DNA of 61,645 bases from NCBI GenBank assembly GCA_017624155.1, contig JAGANS010000040.1, positions 1 through 61,645 on the forward strand. The letters are read 5' to 3'. Within the stretch, counting starts at the first letter, position 1. Each line of letters opens with the position of its first letter. The translations under genes and the position numbers were made by a program. Below the pieces are notes generated by a model, which was not told where the DNA came from, made no database searches, and worked only from the letters and a program-made list of their open reading frames with translations. Positions 61,573 to 61,645 of the stretch are shown in pieces. The stretch is from Muribaculaceae bacterium (GTDB taxonomy: Bacteria; Bacteroidota; Bacteroidia; Bacteroidales; Muribaculaceae).

Positions 61573-61645
61573 TTACACTTTATCTTAGATCTTGTTTGAA
61601 ATGTGATTCAATAATAAGACGTGTCCCGATGCCAAAAATGACAAC

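Overview
The window is one contiguous piece of a Bacteroidota chromosome, most likely from the order Bacteroidales and, by inference, a gut Muribaculaceae-type organism. The evidence is the repeated Bacteroidota promoter pattern (TTG or TTTG, about 19-20 bases, TAnnTTTG), the fused lpxC-fabZ gene, the HU / 29-residue mS38-like protein / RNase G order, secreted proteins sharing a C-terminal sorting-like tail, and a frc-oxc oxalate operon. Base composition is fairly GC-rich in genes, with AT-rich intergenic promoters. No rRNA, tRNA, CRISPR array, prophage or transposase gene was seen. Most of the window is housekeeping.

Layout. 1-4.4 kb: end of a CCA-adding enzyme gene, queD, queE, a DUF4105 membrane protein and a PafA-type phosphatase, tightly packed on the plus strand. 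4.4-8.9 kb: secA, with a dyad at its promoter, then yicC. 8.9-14.4 kb: three CMP-nonulosonate-type sugar activation genes (neuC-like, neuA-like, a CBS-nucleotidyltransferase), followed by obgE, prmC and recX. 14.4-17.1 kb: a candidate minus-strand small RNA, a GlmU-like enzyme, an AraC regulator with a metal-binding-like N-terminus, and superoxide dismutase. 17.4-23.4 kb: a minus-strand operon of a C11 peptidase lipoprotein, MscS, RecJ and RecQ. 23.4-24.4 kb: a gene-poor, palindrome-rich stretch with its own promoter, dyad and terminator. 24.4-28.5 kb: DUF695, RNase P RNA, and the lipid A genes lpxD, lpxC-fabZ and lpxA. 28.6-32.7 kb: a MITE-like element inserted in the leader of a large secreted protein gene, then a BspA-type leucine-rich-repeat protein whose promoter spacer is a run of eight G. 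32.9-37.1 kb: oxalate catabolism (frc, oxc, AEC carrier). 37.1-41.9 kb: a PGN-rich secreted protein, an acyl-CoA ligase, adk, hpt and a DUF308-like membrane protein. 42-44.8 kb: HU, the mS38-like protein and RNase G/E. 44.8-50.2 kb: two rhomboid-family proteins, a membrane-anchored EEP phosphatase, Dcp peptidase and a small membrane protein. 50.2-55.8 kb: fabG, DUF5106, mnmA, a DUF151/UVR nuclease-family protein, a nucleoside transporter and rsmE. 56-61.6 kb: a minus-strand MacAB-TolC-type efflux operon.

How the parts work together. Oxalate would enter by the AEC carrier, be activated by formyl-CoA transferase and be decarboxylated by oxalyl-CoA decarboxylase. LpxA, LpxC and LpxD make the first acylated lipid A precursors. 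RecJ and RecQ are a natural pair for recombination repair. The efflux operon carries all parts of a tripartite ABC pump. The less ordinary material lies between genes: a probable sRNA, dyads on promoters, a MITE, a possibly phase-variable promoter, long intercistronic hairpins, a telomere-like heptamer repeat and a duplicated rhomboid leader. All family assignments come from reading the sequence; no search was run.
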